The notes below the pieces were generated by a model. That model was not told where the DNA came from, did no database searches, and saw only the letters and a program-made list of their open reading frames with translations. A stretch of DNA of 64,000 nucleotides from CAVVGZ01 sp963747965 (GTDB lineage: Bacteria > Chloroflexota > Anaerolineae > Anaerolineales > Anaerolineaceae): contig CAVVGZ010000004.1 of NCBI GenBank assembly GCA_963747965.1, positions 372,001-436,000 of the forward strand. The letters are read 5' to 3'. Position numbers and translations under genes: made by a program. Below, one piece after another: positions 17,888 to 27,001 of this stretch; within the stretch, counting starts at the first letter, position 1, and each line of letters opens with the position of its first letter.

Positions 17888-19900
17888 TGAAGCAATAAAG
17901 CTGATTCGAAAGGTTTTAGAAAAATGCCCGAACAATATCGATGCTGCTATTCAGGCCGGTCTACTCTACCAAAAATTAGGTAACAATAAAAATGCAAAAA
18001 TATATTTTAGAAAAGCACTCTCTATTAACTCCGATTATCCTAAGGCAATAAAAACCTTGGGGCTTTTCGAATTAGATATAGAAAAAACAAAAAATGGATT
18101 GGATACTCTTTACCGCTACTTAGCCATGAACAACTGGGATGACTTAGAGGTATTAAACAAAATATATGAATTTACTGAAGAAGAAAATATTGAAAAAAGT
18201 ATGGAGATTATCAAGTATGCCTGGGAGCATACTTTACATCCCAGAGTAGGATTTCTTTATTCGAGAATATTACGTACCAAAGGTGAGAACTCAAAAGGGT
18301 TGGAAATTTTACAGATAATTGCCAAAGTTTCTCCCGAATTAGATATATTATCCGAGTTGTCAGTGGCATTAATAGACGATAACCAATATAAGAATGCAAT
18401 TCCTGTTATTAAACAAATTATTCTATCCTCAGATAAAGAATTAGAAGGTATTGATCCAGGGACAGATATTATTCATGGATCTAAATCAAAATTAAACATA
18501 GAGGATGACTCCAATAAAAACATACAAAATAAATTTGGAATTAATCTCAGGACTCTGTTAGCATTTTGTTATTACTCCACCAACGACTATGATCTTGCGC
18601 ATGAAGAGATTAATCAAGCTATCGATATTGATCCAAATATGTATATCACCGTTAGACTGAAGATCTTGATATTAATTACCTTAGAAGAGAGGAAGCCGAA
18701 CTGTTAAATAAATCATTACTTGGACAATAATTCTTTAGATAGACCCGAGTTGAAAAATTTTTTCGATACAATGTATGACAATTTTTATAAACCACAACCA
18801 TCTGAGAAGGCAATTTCATTTCTTGAAAGGGCTATCGCAGAATTCCCAAAAGAAGTTTCCTATCTGAACAGGCTTGCGGATATTTTGATTGATATGAATA
18901 AAACAGAAAGAGCAATAGATGTATTAGATCAATCTTTCAAACTCATCCCGGAAACAGACCTGATGGCTGTAGAACAACTGAGGGAGAGATTCAATTATCG
19001 ATTAAAACACTATCTTCTGCTAGATGGAATTGGTCAGGGAATTCGGGGGTTAGAAAAGTTTGAATATTATTTTGAGCAAAATTCTGATGAATTAATGAGC
19101 AAGATAGAGCATGATATTCTCCGTGTATTATTTCAAGAAGAGAACATTGGGCAAACCAATCGTCAATATTTTAGATACAGATTCAAGCAAGATAAACATT
19201 CCATAATACGAATGATTAAATATCTATTTTCCAAGTATCCATCCAATCCATCTCTTATTTACCTAATGTCTTTATTAATGTTTTATAAGGCCAGCTAAAT
19301 AAAGGAATTAAAGTTCTGGAGAGTATTCTAAATATTAATCTTCCAAATAGGCTTAAACCAGTTCTTATGAACAACCTTGGATTTGGGTACATGTTACAAG
19401 GGAACCTGAATCTTGCTCTAGAAGTTCTCAATGAAGCATTATCTCTTATAGGTCCTAATGAATCAAGTGGAGAAATTCCTTCATTAGCCATATTTTAATG
19501 AAGGCAAATTTATTACATATAATTTTTTGGTTATCCTGATTCTAAATCACTAATTTCACCTACTTTACAATCGTATTCGATAAACATCATCATTAAATGC
19601 AACCTATTATCATTATCTCTTGCTCTAGGAGATGTCTATCAAGCCTTTATTATATACACGTTAATTGATTTTGATGATTTTGACGATTCGTTCCGAGAAA
19701 TGTTGGGGATTTCAACATTGCTATCTATTACCCAATACCATGGGGATCAAAAAAACACCGTGCAAATATGGAAAAAATTCTTGGAGGGGGCTGAACAAAA
19801 TCCATGGTTATCTGTTGAGGGTATCCGTGTACTTGTAGAAACCTTTTTTCCACAAGTACATAATTGGGTGTCCGCAGAAAGCGAACTCATAGAAATATAA
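17809..19900 (+). CDS. large tetratricopeptide-repeat protein (multiply frameshifted)
   Basis: Pieces read as one TPR protein of roughly 690 residues: 17,809-18,700 (AAIQAGLLYQKLGNNKNAKI, AIKTLGLFELD, LAFCYYSTNDYDLAHEEINQ), 18,720-19,295 (LERAIAEFPKEVSYLNRLAD), 19,289-19,497 (VLMNNLGFGYMLQGNLNLAL) and 19,498-19,900 (ALGDVYQAFIIYTLIDFDDF; NTVQIWKKFLEGAEQNPWL). Frame changes lie near 18,705, 19,290, 19,495 and in the T6 run at about 19,522. No signal peptide. It follows hicB so closely that the three are probably one transcript; a scaffold or sensor role is only a guess. Confidence 0.6.
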
Positions 19901-20017
19901 TGATAACAGCCTAATAACTCATAGATAAACATCATAATGATTATTAATAATTTAACTCGCCTTGTAGGTTACAATCACCCTGATTAGAGATAATCAAACG
20001 ATTGGACAAAATGAATA

Positions 20018-20407
20018 ATGAAGGAAATTAATTGGGATAGATCTAATACATTGGCAAATATTATCGATGCTAGAATAGGCAGATGTAAAACAAATGTTAT
20101 TAGAGCTTTCCTTGATTACCGTAATGATCTTCCTAAAGATGCTGTTCTAATTGAAGGACTTTATCTAATTGGAGGTCAACCATTCGGTCACGCATGGATT
20201 GAAACACGAGAATATATTATTGACCCAACTTTAATTTTAGAGGAAAATGAGTCACTCAAAGAAACAGTGAAATACGATAAAGTAATAGATTGGGAAGAAA
20301 CCCAAATACGAAGAGAATATTCTGACCAACAAATAACACCCGATACTGAAATCCTGGTGAACATAGATTTTGATGATCCAGATATTAAAGAAGAATTAGA
20401 TTATTAG
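20018..20407 (+). CDS. papain-like fold protein with C-N / HAW / DPT motifs
   Basis: A 129-residue cytoplasmic protein. GRCKTNVIRAF (Cys at about residue 23), an EGLYLIGG strand, FGHAWIE (His) and YIIDPTL (Asp) appear in the order and spacing of a papain/transglutaminase-like Cys-His-Asp triad seen in many phage and island proteins. The acidic tail (NIDFDDPDIKEELDY) is unusual. The function is not known. No signal peptide. It is the last gene of the AT-rich island and has codon use like the TPR gene. The start ATG 20018 is preceded by AATAATG rather than a strong site. Confidence 0.55.
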   Translation: MKEINWDRSNTLANIIDARIGRCKTNVIRAFLDYRNDLPKDAVLIEGLYLIGGQPFGHAWIETREYIIDPTLILEENESLKETVKYDKVIDWEETQIRREYSDQQITPDTEILVNIDFDDPDIKEELDY

Positions 20408-20560
20408 AGGATTTTGATTTTGAGAATCTATAATTGCGTTAATAAATATTGTTCAGTTCGAGTAGTATGTGCAACAAGTTTATTAAAAATCGGCCCTTTT
20501 CTGGAAACATGATTAAACTCCCATATCTGGGGGGGGTAATCAAAGGATAACCGCTATATA

Positions 20561-20613
20561 TGGCGCCTCCGGAGGGATCGAATCCCCAACCTACTTATTC
20601 AAAGTTACTATGT
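20561..20613 (-). other. degenerate 3' half of a tRNA (possibly tRNA-Gln)
   Basis: The minus strand reads an anticodon-loop-like CTTTGAA (anticodon TTG would be Gln), a variable region, then GGTTGGGGATTCGATCCC and the acceptor-like TCCGGAGGCGCCA ending in CCA-type sequence. The anticodon stem has mismatches and the 5' half is not visible, so it is not a working tRNA. It lies where the AT-rich island gives way to chromosomal genes, as expected of an integrase attachment remnant. Confidence 0.4.
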
Positions 20614-20619
20614 AATACT

Positions 20620-20702
20620 GTCCACAGTGTACATACCGTCCATTGTGTCCATACAGAACACAAAAACAGGCTCATTTTGTCCACCCTGTCCATAGCGTCC
20701 AC
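20620..20702 (+). repeat. short direct repeats, GTCCAY units
   Basis: Six copies of GTCCAC or GTCCAT at 20,620, 20,638, 20,647, 20,679, 20,688 and 20,697; several are exactly 9 bases apart. A 9-base period would encode VHS/VHT-type tripeptides if translated, a pattern I recall from linkers in mobile-element primase proteins, but no such gene remains here. Confidence 0.5.
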
Positions 20703-20903
20703 CCCGTATCACCGGCGTTGCACCCGCGTTACACCCGATTTGCACCTGCAGGAAAGGCGACTAAAATTTTCAGATATGATTTTCGGTAATCACTCAAGGC
20801 TGTCTACTGCTCAATTGGCAATATCTATTATTCGAGATGTACAATCCGGATCAAAGCGCATTGTGATTCCGGGGCAAATCATTCGCGGAATACAATAGTA
20901 AAT

Positions 20904-21183
20904 CTAGGAAAGTGATACATACAGAGCATCCATAAAACCCTGGTCAACCAGGTTATCCGATAAACCATTGATAGGCCATAGCCGCATCAACCCGGCAATT
21001 TTATTGGTTTGTCTGGTTAATTCATTACCGCCATCTCCGTCATCCCCTTAAGAAATACAAATGGCGGCGGTAATGGCGGTCAACGATATCTGCAGGCTTA
21101 CCCCCGGAGATGCCACGAGAATTAATCCCATCTACAATGTATTGTTGAGCAAGCGAAATTCCTAATCTTGTGATCCAGAGCAT
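20904..21183 (-). CDS. small protein overlapping murI stop, unknown (frameshifted)
   Basis: ATG at 21,183-21,181 overlaps the murI stop by one base (TAATG), a coupling layout. The first 47 codons (MLWITRLGISLAQQYIVDG...) end at 21,040; with one base change near 21,040 the product continues GDDGDGGNELTRQTNKIAGL and ...NGLSDNLVDQGFMDALYVSL to TAG at 20,906-20,904, about 93 residues. I do not recognise it. It may be a decayed segment of the island rather than a true gene. Confidence 0.3.
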
Positions 21184-22014
21184 TATGGATTGGATTCCAA
21201 CCGGAGGCTGTCCCCCACCCACTCCGCCTGCGCCACCTTCTCATTTACCCCGAGCAGTATCCTGAGTGATTCCTTAAACCGCCCCGCATCCCCGCTGGTA
21301 ATGAACCTGATTCTTCCCCCCTATTCACCATCTTCGGCCAGCAGTCCCCTGGCTTCCAGGACACGCTTCACCTGGCGGGCCACCGCCATGGACGGGTCGA
21401 TCACCTGCACATTCTCGCCCGCTATCTCCTGGATCAGCGGCAGCACAAACGGGTAATGGGTGCAGCCCAGGACAATCGAATCCACCCCCTGGGAAATCAT
21501 GGGCAGCAGCGCCTGCTCCAGGATTGCCCTGGTTTCGCGGTGTATCCAGGTCACCGTTTTCAATCCGGGCAACAAGTCCCGGGCAGGTATCCTTGAGCAC
21601 GGTTACCCCTGCGGAAAAGCGTTCCATGACGGAGGCAAACAATTCACCCTGGAAGGTTGCCGGGGTTGCCAGGACACCCACCACCCCGGATTGGGTTTTC
21701 TCAGCCGCCGGTTTGACGGCCGGCTCCATCCCCACAAAGGCCGTGTCTGGAAATTTCTCCCGCAAAGTATGCAGGGCCGCTGCCGAAGCGGTATTGCATG
21801 CCACGACAATCACCCCGGCGCCCTGTCCGATCAGGAATCTGCTGATATTTTCGGAATAATTCCGCACCTCATCCAGGGATCTTTCACCATAAGGCACATG
21901 CGCCTGGTCGGCAAAATAGACCAGGGGTTGGTCCGGCATGATGGAATGCACTGCCCGCAGGATGGTAAGCCCCCCAACCCCCGAGTCAAATATCCCGGCA
22001 ACCTTCGATTCCAT
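21183..22014 (-). CDS. murI: glutamate racemase (frameshift and in-frame stop)
   Basis: Makes D-glutamate for peptidoglycan. From ATG 22014: GIFDSGVGGLTILRAV, YFADQAHVPYGERS, catalytic-Cys motif VACNTASAAAL, then after a frameshift near 21,545-21,575 the second catalytic motif LGCTHYPFVLPLIQE. A TAG at 21,321-21,323 interrupts the same frame, which continues FITSGDAGRFKESLRILLGV to TAA 21,185-21,183, the normal C-terminus. Total length about 277 residues is standard. As the enzyme is essential in most bacteria, both breaks are best read as sequence errors. A longer ATG at 22122 would run through the next gene's end, so 22014 is preferred. Confidence 0.85.
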
Positions 22015-22034
22015 GGCAGTCTCCCCGATGAGGA

Positions 22035-22764
22035 TCAGGCGGGATTTTTTCTTGCGGCCTGGATAAATGCATCGAACAATTGGATGGTTTGGGGAGCCTC
22101 CGGAAGGCTTTCCGGATGCCACTGCACCCCGATTCCAAAGGGATGGTCTTCAAGCTCCACCCCTTCCACCAGCTGGTCAGGTGCAACGGCGTTGGCAGTC
22201 AATCCTTTGCCGATAAATTTGACCCCCTGGTGGTGGAGGCTGTTGACCCAGAATGGGCTGGTGCCGAGAATTTGCTGCAGCCGGCTGGATGGCACAAGGT
22301 CAATGCGGTGAGCCAGAAATTCCCGTTCCGTCATGGAATCATAGCGGTGTTTGATCGAATTGGAATAAAAGCTGTCCAGGTCAATAAACAAAGATCCTCC
22401 CAGGGCCACGTTGAGCACCTGGATCCCCCGGCAGATTGCCAGGAAAGGAATTCCTGCTTTGGCGGCGAAACGCACCAGCTGGATTTCCTGCCGGTCCCGC
22501 TCGGCATCCAGGCCGAAAAGGCTGGGGTGTTTCGGCGACCGGTAGCGCTGGGGATCAATATCACCGCCGCCCGAAAGCAGCAGGCCATCCAGGCGCTGCA
22601 TCAGTAGATCCAGGTCCCGGCTTGAGATTCCCAGGGGGATTAAAACCGGAATGCCGCCCGCCCGGGAAACCGCCTCGATATAGGAATCCCGCACAGTTTG
22701 ATTGGTGATGTTGTTATCGTTATTTCGATTTTTGGATGGTTATGCCAATAATGGGTGCGTTCAT
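22035..22764 (-). CDS. gamma-glutamyl-gamma-aminobutyrate hydrolase-like class I amidotransferase (frameshifted)
   Basis: Peptidase C26/PuuD-type hydrolase. The nucleophile motif FLAICRGIQVLN, the DGLLLSGGGDIDP strand and the His-Glu pair in GVQWHPESL are present. The N-terminus MNAPIIGITIQKSK starts at ATG 22764 and needs one base added near 22,720 to join NNITNQTVRDSYIEAVSRAG. About 243 residues. Its exact glutamyl substrate cannot be told; no putrescine pathway genes adjoin. murI starts about 20 bases downstream on the same strand. Confidence 0.8.
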
Positions 22765-22785
22765 ATCGTTCCATTTAGAATAAAA

Positions 22786-22812
22786 GGGTACAACCCGGCG
22801 CCGGTTGTACCC
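22786..22812 (-). terminator. rho-independent terminator of rplS
   Basis: Perfect 10-bp stem GGGTACAACC / GGTTGTACCC with a 7-base loop. On the minus strand it is followed by TTTTATTC, so it ends the rplS transcript just before the amidotransferase gene. Confidence 0.85.
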
Positions 22813-22838
22813 TGGATGTATTCCAAGTAAGGTATCGA

Positions 22839-23186
22839 TTAAGAAAATTTTTGTTTGAGGCGGGCTTTCTTGCCTGTTCTCTCGCGAAGGAAATAAAGCC
22901 TTGACCGGCGCACTTTGCTGTGCCGCTCAACAACAACCTTATCAATCTTGGGTGAATGCGTCAGGAAGGTCCTCTCTACGCCAATACCATTGCTGGCAAT
23001 CCGGCGGACGGTGAAGGTTGCATTATTACCCCTGTCGCGGGCATAAAGGACAGTCCCTTTGAATTCCTGGATGCGCTCCCTGGTTCCTTCGGTAATTTTT
23101 ACATGCACACTGACAACATCACCGGCCCGCAGGTCGGGAATATTCGGATTGGGCGGGGCTTCAACGGACAACAGCAAATTATTCAT
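22839..23186 (-). CDS. rplS: 50S ribosomal protein L19
   Basis: Structural protein at the subunit interface. Contains the L19 core GDVVSVHVKITEGTRERIQEF, KGTVLYARDRG, the motif TFTVRRIASNGIGVERTF and SPKIDKVVVERHSKVRRSRL. 115 residues, normal length. The conserved C-terminal RLYFLRERTGKKARL is complete. The ATG 23186 start has AGGAAGCG upstream. It stands alone, followed by its own terminator. Confidence 0.96.
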   Translation of the reverse strand: MNNLLLSVEAPPNPNIPDLRAGDVVSVHVKITEGTRERIQEFKGTVLYARDRGNNATFTVRRIASNGIGVERTFLTHSPKIDKVVVERHSKVRRSRLYFLRERTGKKARLKQKFS

Positions 23187-23305
23187 TCTATACGCTTCCT
23201 TTTCTAAAACATGGCAATGTACAATCGATGATTGCGAAGGGTGATTATACCATCAAGAATTTTTTCCGGCAAGTTCAATTTGCATGGGAACTTTCCAGGA
23301 GCCAT

Positions 23306-23518
23306 TCAAATTCCAGCCACGCTATATCCCAATTTTTGAATGGCTTGAAGAAGCTGTGGCTCACCAATTACCTGGTCATCAAACTCCACCTGCAGGGTCT
23401 GCTTATGATAACTGGCCTGGGCACTTTGAACACCCGCCAGGTCTTCCAACCCTTCCAGGCGCATCACGCAGGCGCTGCAGTGCATATCCGGAATCTGGTA
23501 GGTTCGTTGAATCATCAT
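23306..23518 (-). CDS. heavy-metal-associated (CopZ-like) metal-binding protein
   Basis: A 70-residue HMA domain with the metal site MHCSAC near residue 11 and the usual beta-alpha-beta-beta-alpha-beta pattern ending GEPQLLQAIQKLGYSV. Such proteins carry Cu+ or act as the metal sensor domain of copper exporters. It is 48 bases downstream of a TauE/cupredoxin membrane protein on the same strand, so the two probably form a copper-handling pair; no CopA ATPase is in the window. ATG 23515 is an equally possible start. Confidence 0.82.
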   Translation of the reverse strand: MMIQRTYQIPDMHCSACVMRLEGLEDLAGVQSAQASYHKQTLQVEFDDQVIGEPQLLQAIQKLGYSVAGI

Positions 23519-23565
23519 TGGTTGTTTTCCCTATATAGAATAAGTCCTGATAATTGGTGGTATTT

Positions 23566-24646
23566 CTAGAGGAATTTTATCACCCCGGAATACATGCCCA
23601 TCGAACAGGTATAGTTCAGGACAGTGCCGGATTCCTGGGGAGGAATTTCAACAATTTTCTCGCCGCTCGCATCCAGAAGCACCTGGATGTCCATGGAAGG
23701 GATTGTAAAAGCCCTGGCACACGAATACGTGTCATTTGTAACCAGCCTCAAGCGGATTGGCTGCCCGGCCGGGGCAGTGCTTTCATACGGGAAGTAACCT
23801 GCGGTTTTTACCTGGATGACCACATCACCCTCTTTTATTGGCGAAGTGCCTACACCAACCTGTTCAGGCTCCTGCGGATTGGAAATCAACTGGCTGCTGG
23901 CCCCCTTATTCATATTGCTGGCGCGGCTGATGGTGTACGGGAACCCGATCAGGTTCAGACCGGAATCCAGGGAGATCATTGCAAAGATGAAACAGTACCA
24001 GGGCTACAAAGCGCAAAAAATATTTTTCCATCAAAGTGCCCAGGCGGGTCATCAGATAGGTGAGGGTGAAAAACACCGGGCTGGCCCCCAGCGTGAACGC
24101 AAACATGATCAGCGCTCCCTGAAGGGGATCGCCGGTGGCGATGGCCAGGGCAAGCATGGCCTGGGTAATTCCGCAGGGAATCAGGATGGTGAGCGCTCCC
24201 AGGAACACCGGAGAAAACCATGCATCCTGGTTTTTTGATTTTTGGCGGATCCACCGGCGCAGCGAGGCAGGTGGTTCAATATTGAAATAGCGGAAGATTG
24301 GGTGAACATTTAACAGGCGTAAAGCATTCCCGATCATGAAAATGGCAATGAATATTTGAAGATAGCCGCGCATCGCCGGGGTTAATGAAAATATGCTGCC
24401 AAGCGCCCCCAGTGCAGCCCCGTAAAGGGTATAGGCAATTATCTTTGAAAATAAAAATAGGTTAATGGAGAGGGCAATACGCAGGTTATTCTTGCGGCTG
24501 TCATTTCTTTTTCTGGCCGGTTTGCTGATGTCGGTTTCCAGCTGGCTGGCCAGTGAAGCAGTGACCAGCCCGCCCTGGACTGCCATGCAGCTCAGCCCGC
24601 CGGCAGTTAAACCCGTTAGAAATACAACCCATAAAGAAGTTTCCAT
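23566..24646 (-). CDS. TauE/SafE-type membrane protein fused to a cupredoxin-like domain (frameshifted)
   Basis: N-terminal domain of about six helices (LWVVFLTGLTAGGLSCMAVQGG, SLTPAMRGYLQIFIAIFMIG, FLGALTILIPCGITQAMLAL), typical of the sulfite-exporter TauE/SafE and DsbD-like group. After an indel near 23,980 the C-terminal part is a cupredoxin-like domain (VVIQVKTAGYFPYESTAPAG, IRLRLVTNDTYSCARAFTIP, NYTCSMGMYSGVIKF) with Cys and Met ligands. Such fusions occur next to HMA proteins and are thought to move or detoxify copper; here the HMA gene follows. About 360 residues if the frame is corrected. Confidence 0.78.
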
Positions 24647-24737
24647 AATCGCCTCTGTAAAATACCTTACCGATAAACCATAAACAGTAAAGCTATTTTA
24701 CACCATTTTTGGTGATAATACTCTTATTATATTTTGT

Positions 24738-25127
24738 TCAGGAAAATATTTTCCGTCGCTGGAAAGCCTTGCTCAGCGCCGCATCAACTTCCTCCCCGGA
24801 TATGGGCAGGGTAAGACATCCGTCGGCACCACCCTCCCAGATTCGATCCATGCTTTCGGGGGAAACCTCCGGCAGCAAAACCAGCACGGGCAAAAAATGC
24901 CAGATTTTGCGCTGGCGGATAAAATCCAGGCTTTTGAGGACCAGCTGGGTGTTTACCGGCGAATACAGGATCAGGGCATCCGGGCATTCCCCGGAGAGTA
25001 ATTTCCTTTGAAAAACCTGGTAATCAGCACAAAAATGGACTTGATACCCCAGACCGGTAAGAATCTGGCTGAATTCCTGCCGAAGATCCGCATCACCACC
25101 CACAAACCAGATGATGGACAGTTTCAT
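24738..25127 (-). CDS. receiver-like domain lacking the phospho-acceptor Asp
   Basis: A 129-residue single domain with a response-regulator alpha/beta pattern: WFVGGDADLRQEFSQILTGL, then CPDALILYSPVNT where the acceptor Asp would be Tyr55, FLPVLVLLPE, GGADGCLTLPIS and a final helix. The early acidic pair (GDAD) and the Lys switch (not visible) are also altered, so it should not be phosphorylated in the usual way. The start ATG overlaps the uvrC stop (ATGA), so it is cotranslated with uvrC. A structural or protein-binding pseudo-receiver is inferred. Confidence 0.65.
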   Translation of the reverse strand: MKLSIIWFVGGDADLRQEFSQILTGLGYQVHFCADYQVFQRKLLSGECPDALILYSPVNTQLVLKSLDFIRQRKIWHFLPVLVLLPEVSPESMDRIWEGGADGCLTLPISGEEVDAALSKAFQRRKIFS

Positions 25128-26988
25128 TCCTCCAGGTGGTTAAGGATTTGTTGGGCAAGTTCCTGGTTAATCCCGGGGAGTGAGGCGATTTCCTGGGGTT
25201 GTGCATTCAGGATACCTTCAACGGAGCCGAAGTGCATGATCAGTGCTTTCCTGCGTGCTGGTCCAATCCCCGGAATATTATCCAGGCGGCTGGCCATGCC
25301 AAGGCGTGATCTTTTATTGCGGTGAGCCGTGATCGCAAAGCGGTGCGCTTCATCACGGATCCTTTGCAGCAGGTATAATCCTTGCGAGTGTCTCGGGAGC
25401 AGGATTGGGGCTTCCCTGCCTGGCATGAAAATTTCCTCCTGCTGCTTTGCCAGCCCGGCTACCACGATATTGTCCTGCAAACCATATTTCCGCAGTACCG
25501 CCACTGCCCGGCTTAACTGACCTTTGCCCCCATCCACAATTAACAGGTCAGGGAGGAGTGAGAAAGCCAGGTCGGTTTTTTTCCCGAGGGTATGCAAATC
25601 TTCCTGGGAGGTTTTCCAGCGATTAAAGCGCCGGTTGAGCACTTCTTCCATGCTGGCGAAATCATCCGGTCCCACAACATTCTTAATATTAAAACGCCGG
25701 TAGAAGGACTTTCTGGGTGTTCCCTGTTCAAAAACCACCATGCTTCCAACCGCGGCAGTGCCTTGCGTATTGGAGATGTCATAACACTCTATCCGGCCGG
25801 GAGGCTCCGCCAGGTTTAATGCCAGCTGAATATCGGCCAGGGATTCACTCTGTTTGTTTTTATCAGCCTCCCACTGGGTGCGCAGTGAACGAAGTGTATC
25901 CACGGCGTTTTCAGTGGCCATCTGGATCAATTCCTGCTGCGTACCGGAGCGCGGCACAACCAGGTCCGTTTTTGTACACCCCTGCCTGGTCCGCAGCCAG
26001 GATTTGATGATGGCTGCTTCTTCAATTTCCTGCGGGAGGAGCACCCTGGACGGGATCTGGGCAGATTCAGAGTAAAACTGCTTGATAAACTGGGCGATGA
26101 TCTCGCCATCCTGCTCATCCTCTGTTCCCTCCAGGATGAAATATTCCCTGCCAATCAACTTGCCGGAACGGATGAAAAATATCTGGACGCAGGCTTCCCC
26201 ATCGGCGCGCGCCATCGCCACGACATCCGAATCCATTTCCTCGGTGGATACCACTTTCTGTTTCTCAACCACTTTTTCGATAGCCTGGATCTGATCGCGC
26301 AGGGATGCTGCCCGCTCAAAACGCAGGTCCTCGGCGGCCTGCTCCATTTCATTCTGCATCCTGGTTACAATCGGGTCCGTTTTCCCCTCCAAAAAATTAC
26401 ACAGGTCCTCAATCAAATGCCGGTATTCCTGCTGGTTGACCGCCCCGATGCAAGGACCGCTGCAGAGCTGGATATCGAAATATAAACAGGGACGGGGATC
26501 TTTTCCGGTTATCACCCGGTCACAGGTCAGGTAGGGGAATATCCTCCTCAGCACATCCAATGTCTGGTGGACAGCCCAGGTACTGGTGTAAGGCCCAAAA
26601 TACCGCGACCCATCGTTTTCCATCCGGCGGGTGACGGTTACTTTTGGAAATGGGAGAGCAGTATGGACTTTTATATAAGGGTACCGCTTATCATCCTTCA
26701 AGCGGATATTGTAATGCGGGCGGTGTTTCTTGATCAGGTTCATCTCCAGGATCAGGGCTTCCAGCTCTGATCCCAGCACGATCCATTCAATATCCGTAAT
26801 TTTTTGGACAAGCTGGCGCGTTTTGATATCCAGTCCGGTAGCAGCGCGAAAATAGGAGCGGACCCGGTTTTTCAGATGGTTGGCTTTACCGACATAGATC
26901 ACCTGCCCTGATTCATTTTTCATCAGGTAACAGCCGGGTTTTTCGGGAAGGGTGTCCAGGATTGCTTTCAGGTTTCAGGCACTGCCAT
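25124..26988 (-). CDS. uvrC: excinuclease ABC subunit C (frameshift near the start)
   Basis: Makes both incisions in nucleotide-excision repair. The N-terminal GIY-YIG nuclease domain (NESGQVIYVGKANHLKNRVRSY), a UVR motif (MEQAAEDLRFERAASLRDQI), the RNase-H-like domain with ECYDISNTQGTAAVGSM and DLLIVDGGKGQL, and a C-terminal helix-hairpin-helix (LDNIPGIGPARRKALI) are in order. The true N-terminus (AILDTLPEKPGCYLM) lies upstream of the first in-frame ATG; joining it to ATG 26988 needs one base removed near 26,978. About 620 residues in total, as in the family. Confidence 0.92.
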
Positions 26989-27001
26989 GGCAATTATCTT
27001 T

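Larger units (their letters stand above)
20408..20903. other. gene-poor island edge
   Basis: About 500 bases with no supported gene. It holds a tRNA-3'-half-like fragment (20,561-20,613, minus strand) and a short repeat of GTCCAY units (20,620-20,702). The only long open frame, at 20,560-20,898, is produced by those two elements and has no ribosome site, so it is left out. Confidence 0.5.

Noticed and set aside
20560..20898. 112-codon open frame with VHS/VHT repeats
   Set aside because: It is produced by the tRNA fragment and the GTCCAY repeats, with no ribosome site.
21024..21074. Inverted repeat ATTACCGCCAT / ATGGCGG..TAAT as a terminator
   Set aside because: The arms are imperfect (a 3-base insertion) and the loop is about 26 bases with no T run.
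21321..21323. In-frame TAG in murI as a pyrrolysine or readthrough codon
   Set aside because: The same gene has a frameshift nearby and the region is error-rich; nothing else supports TAG recoding.
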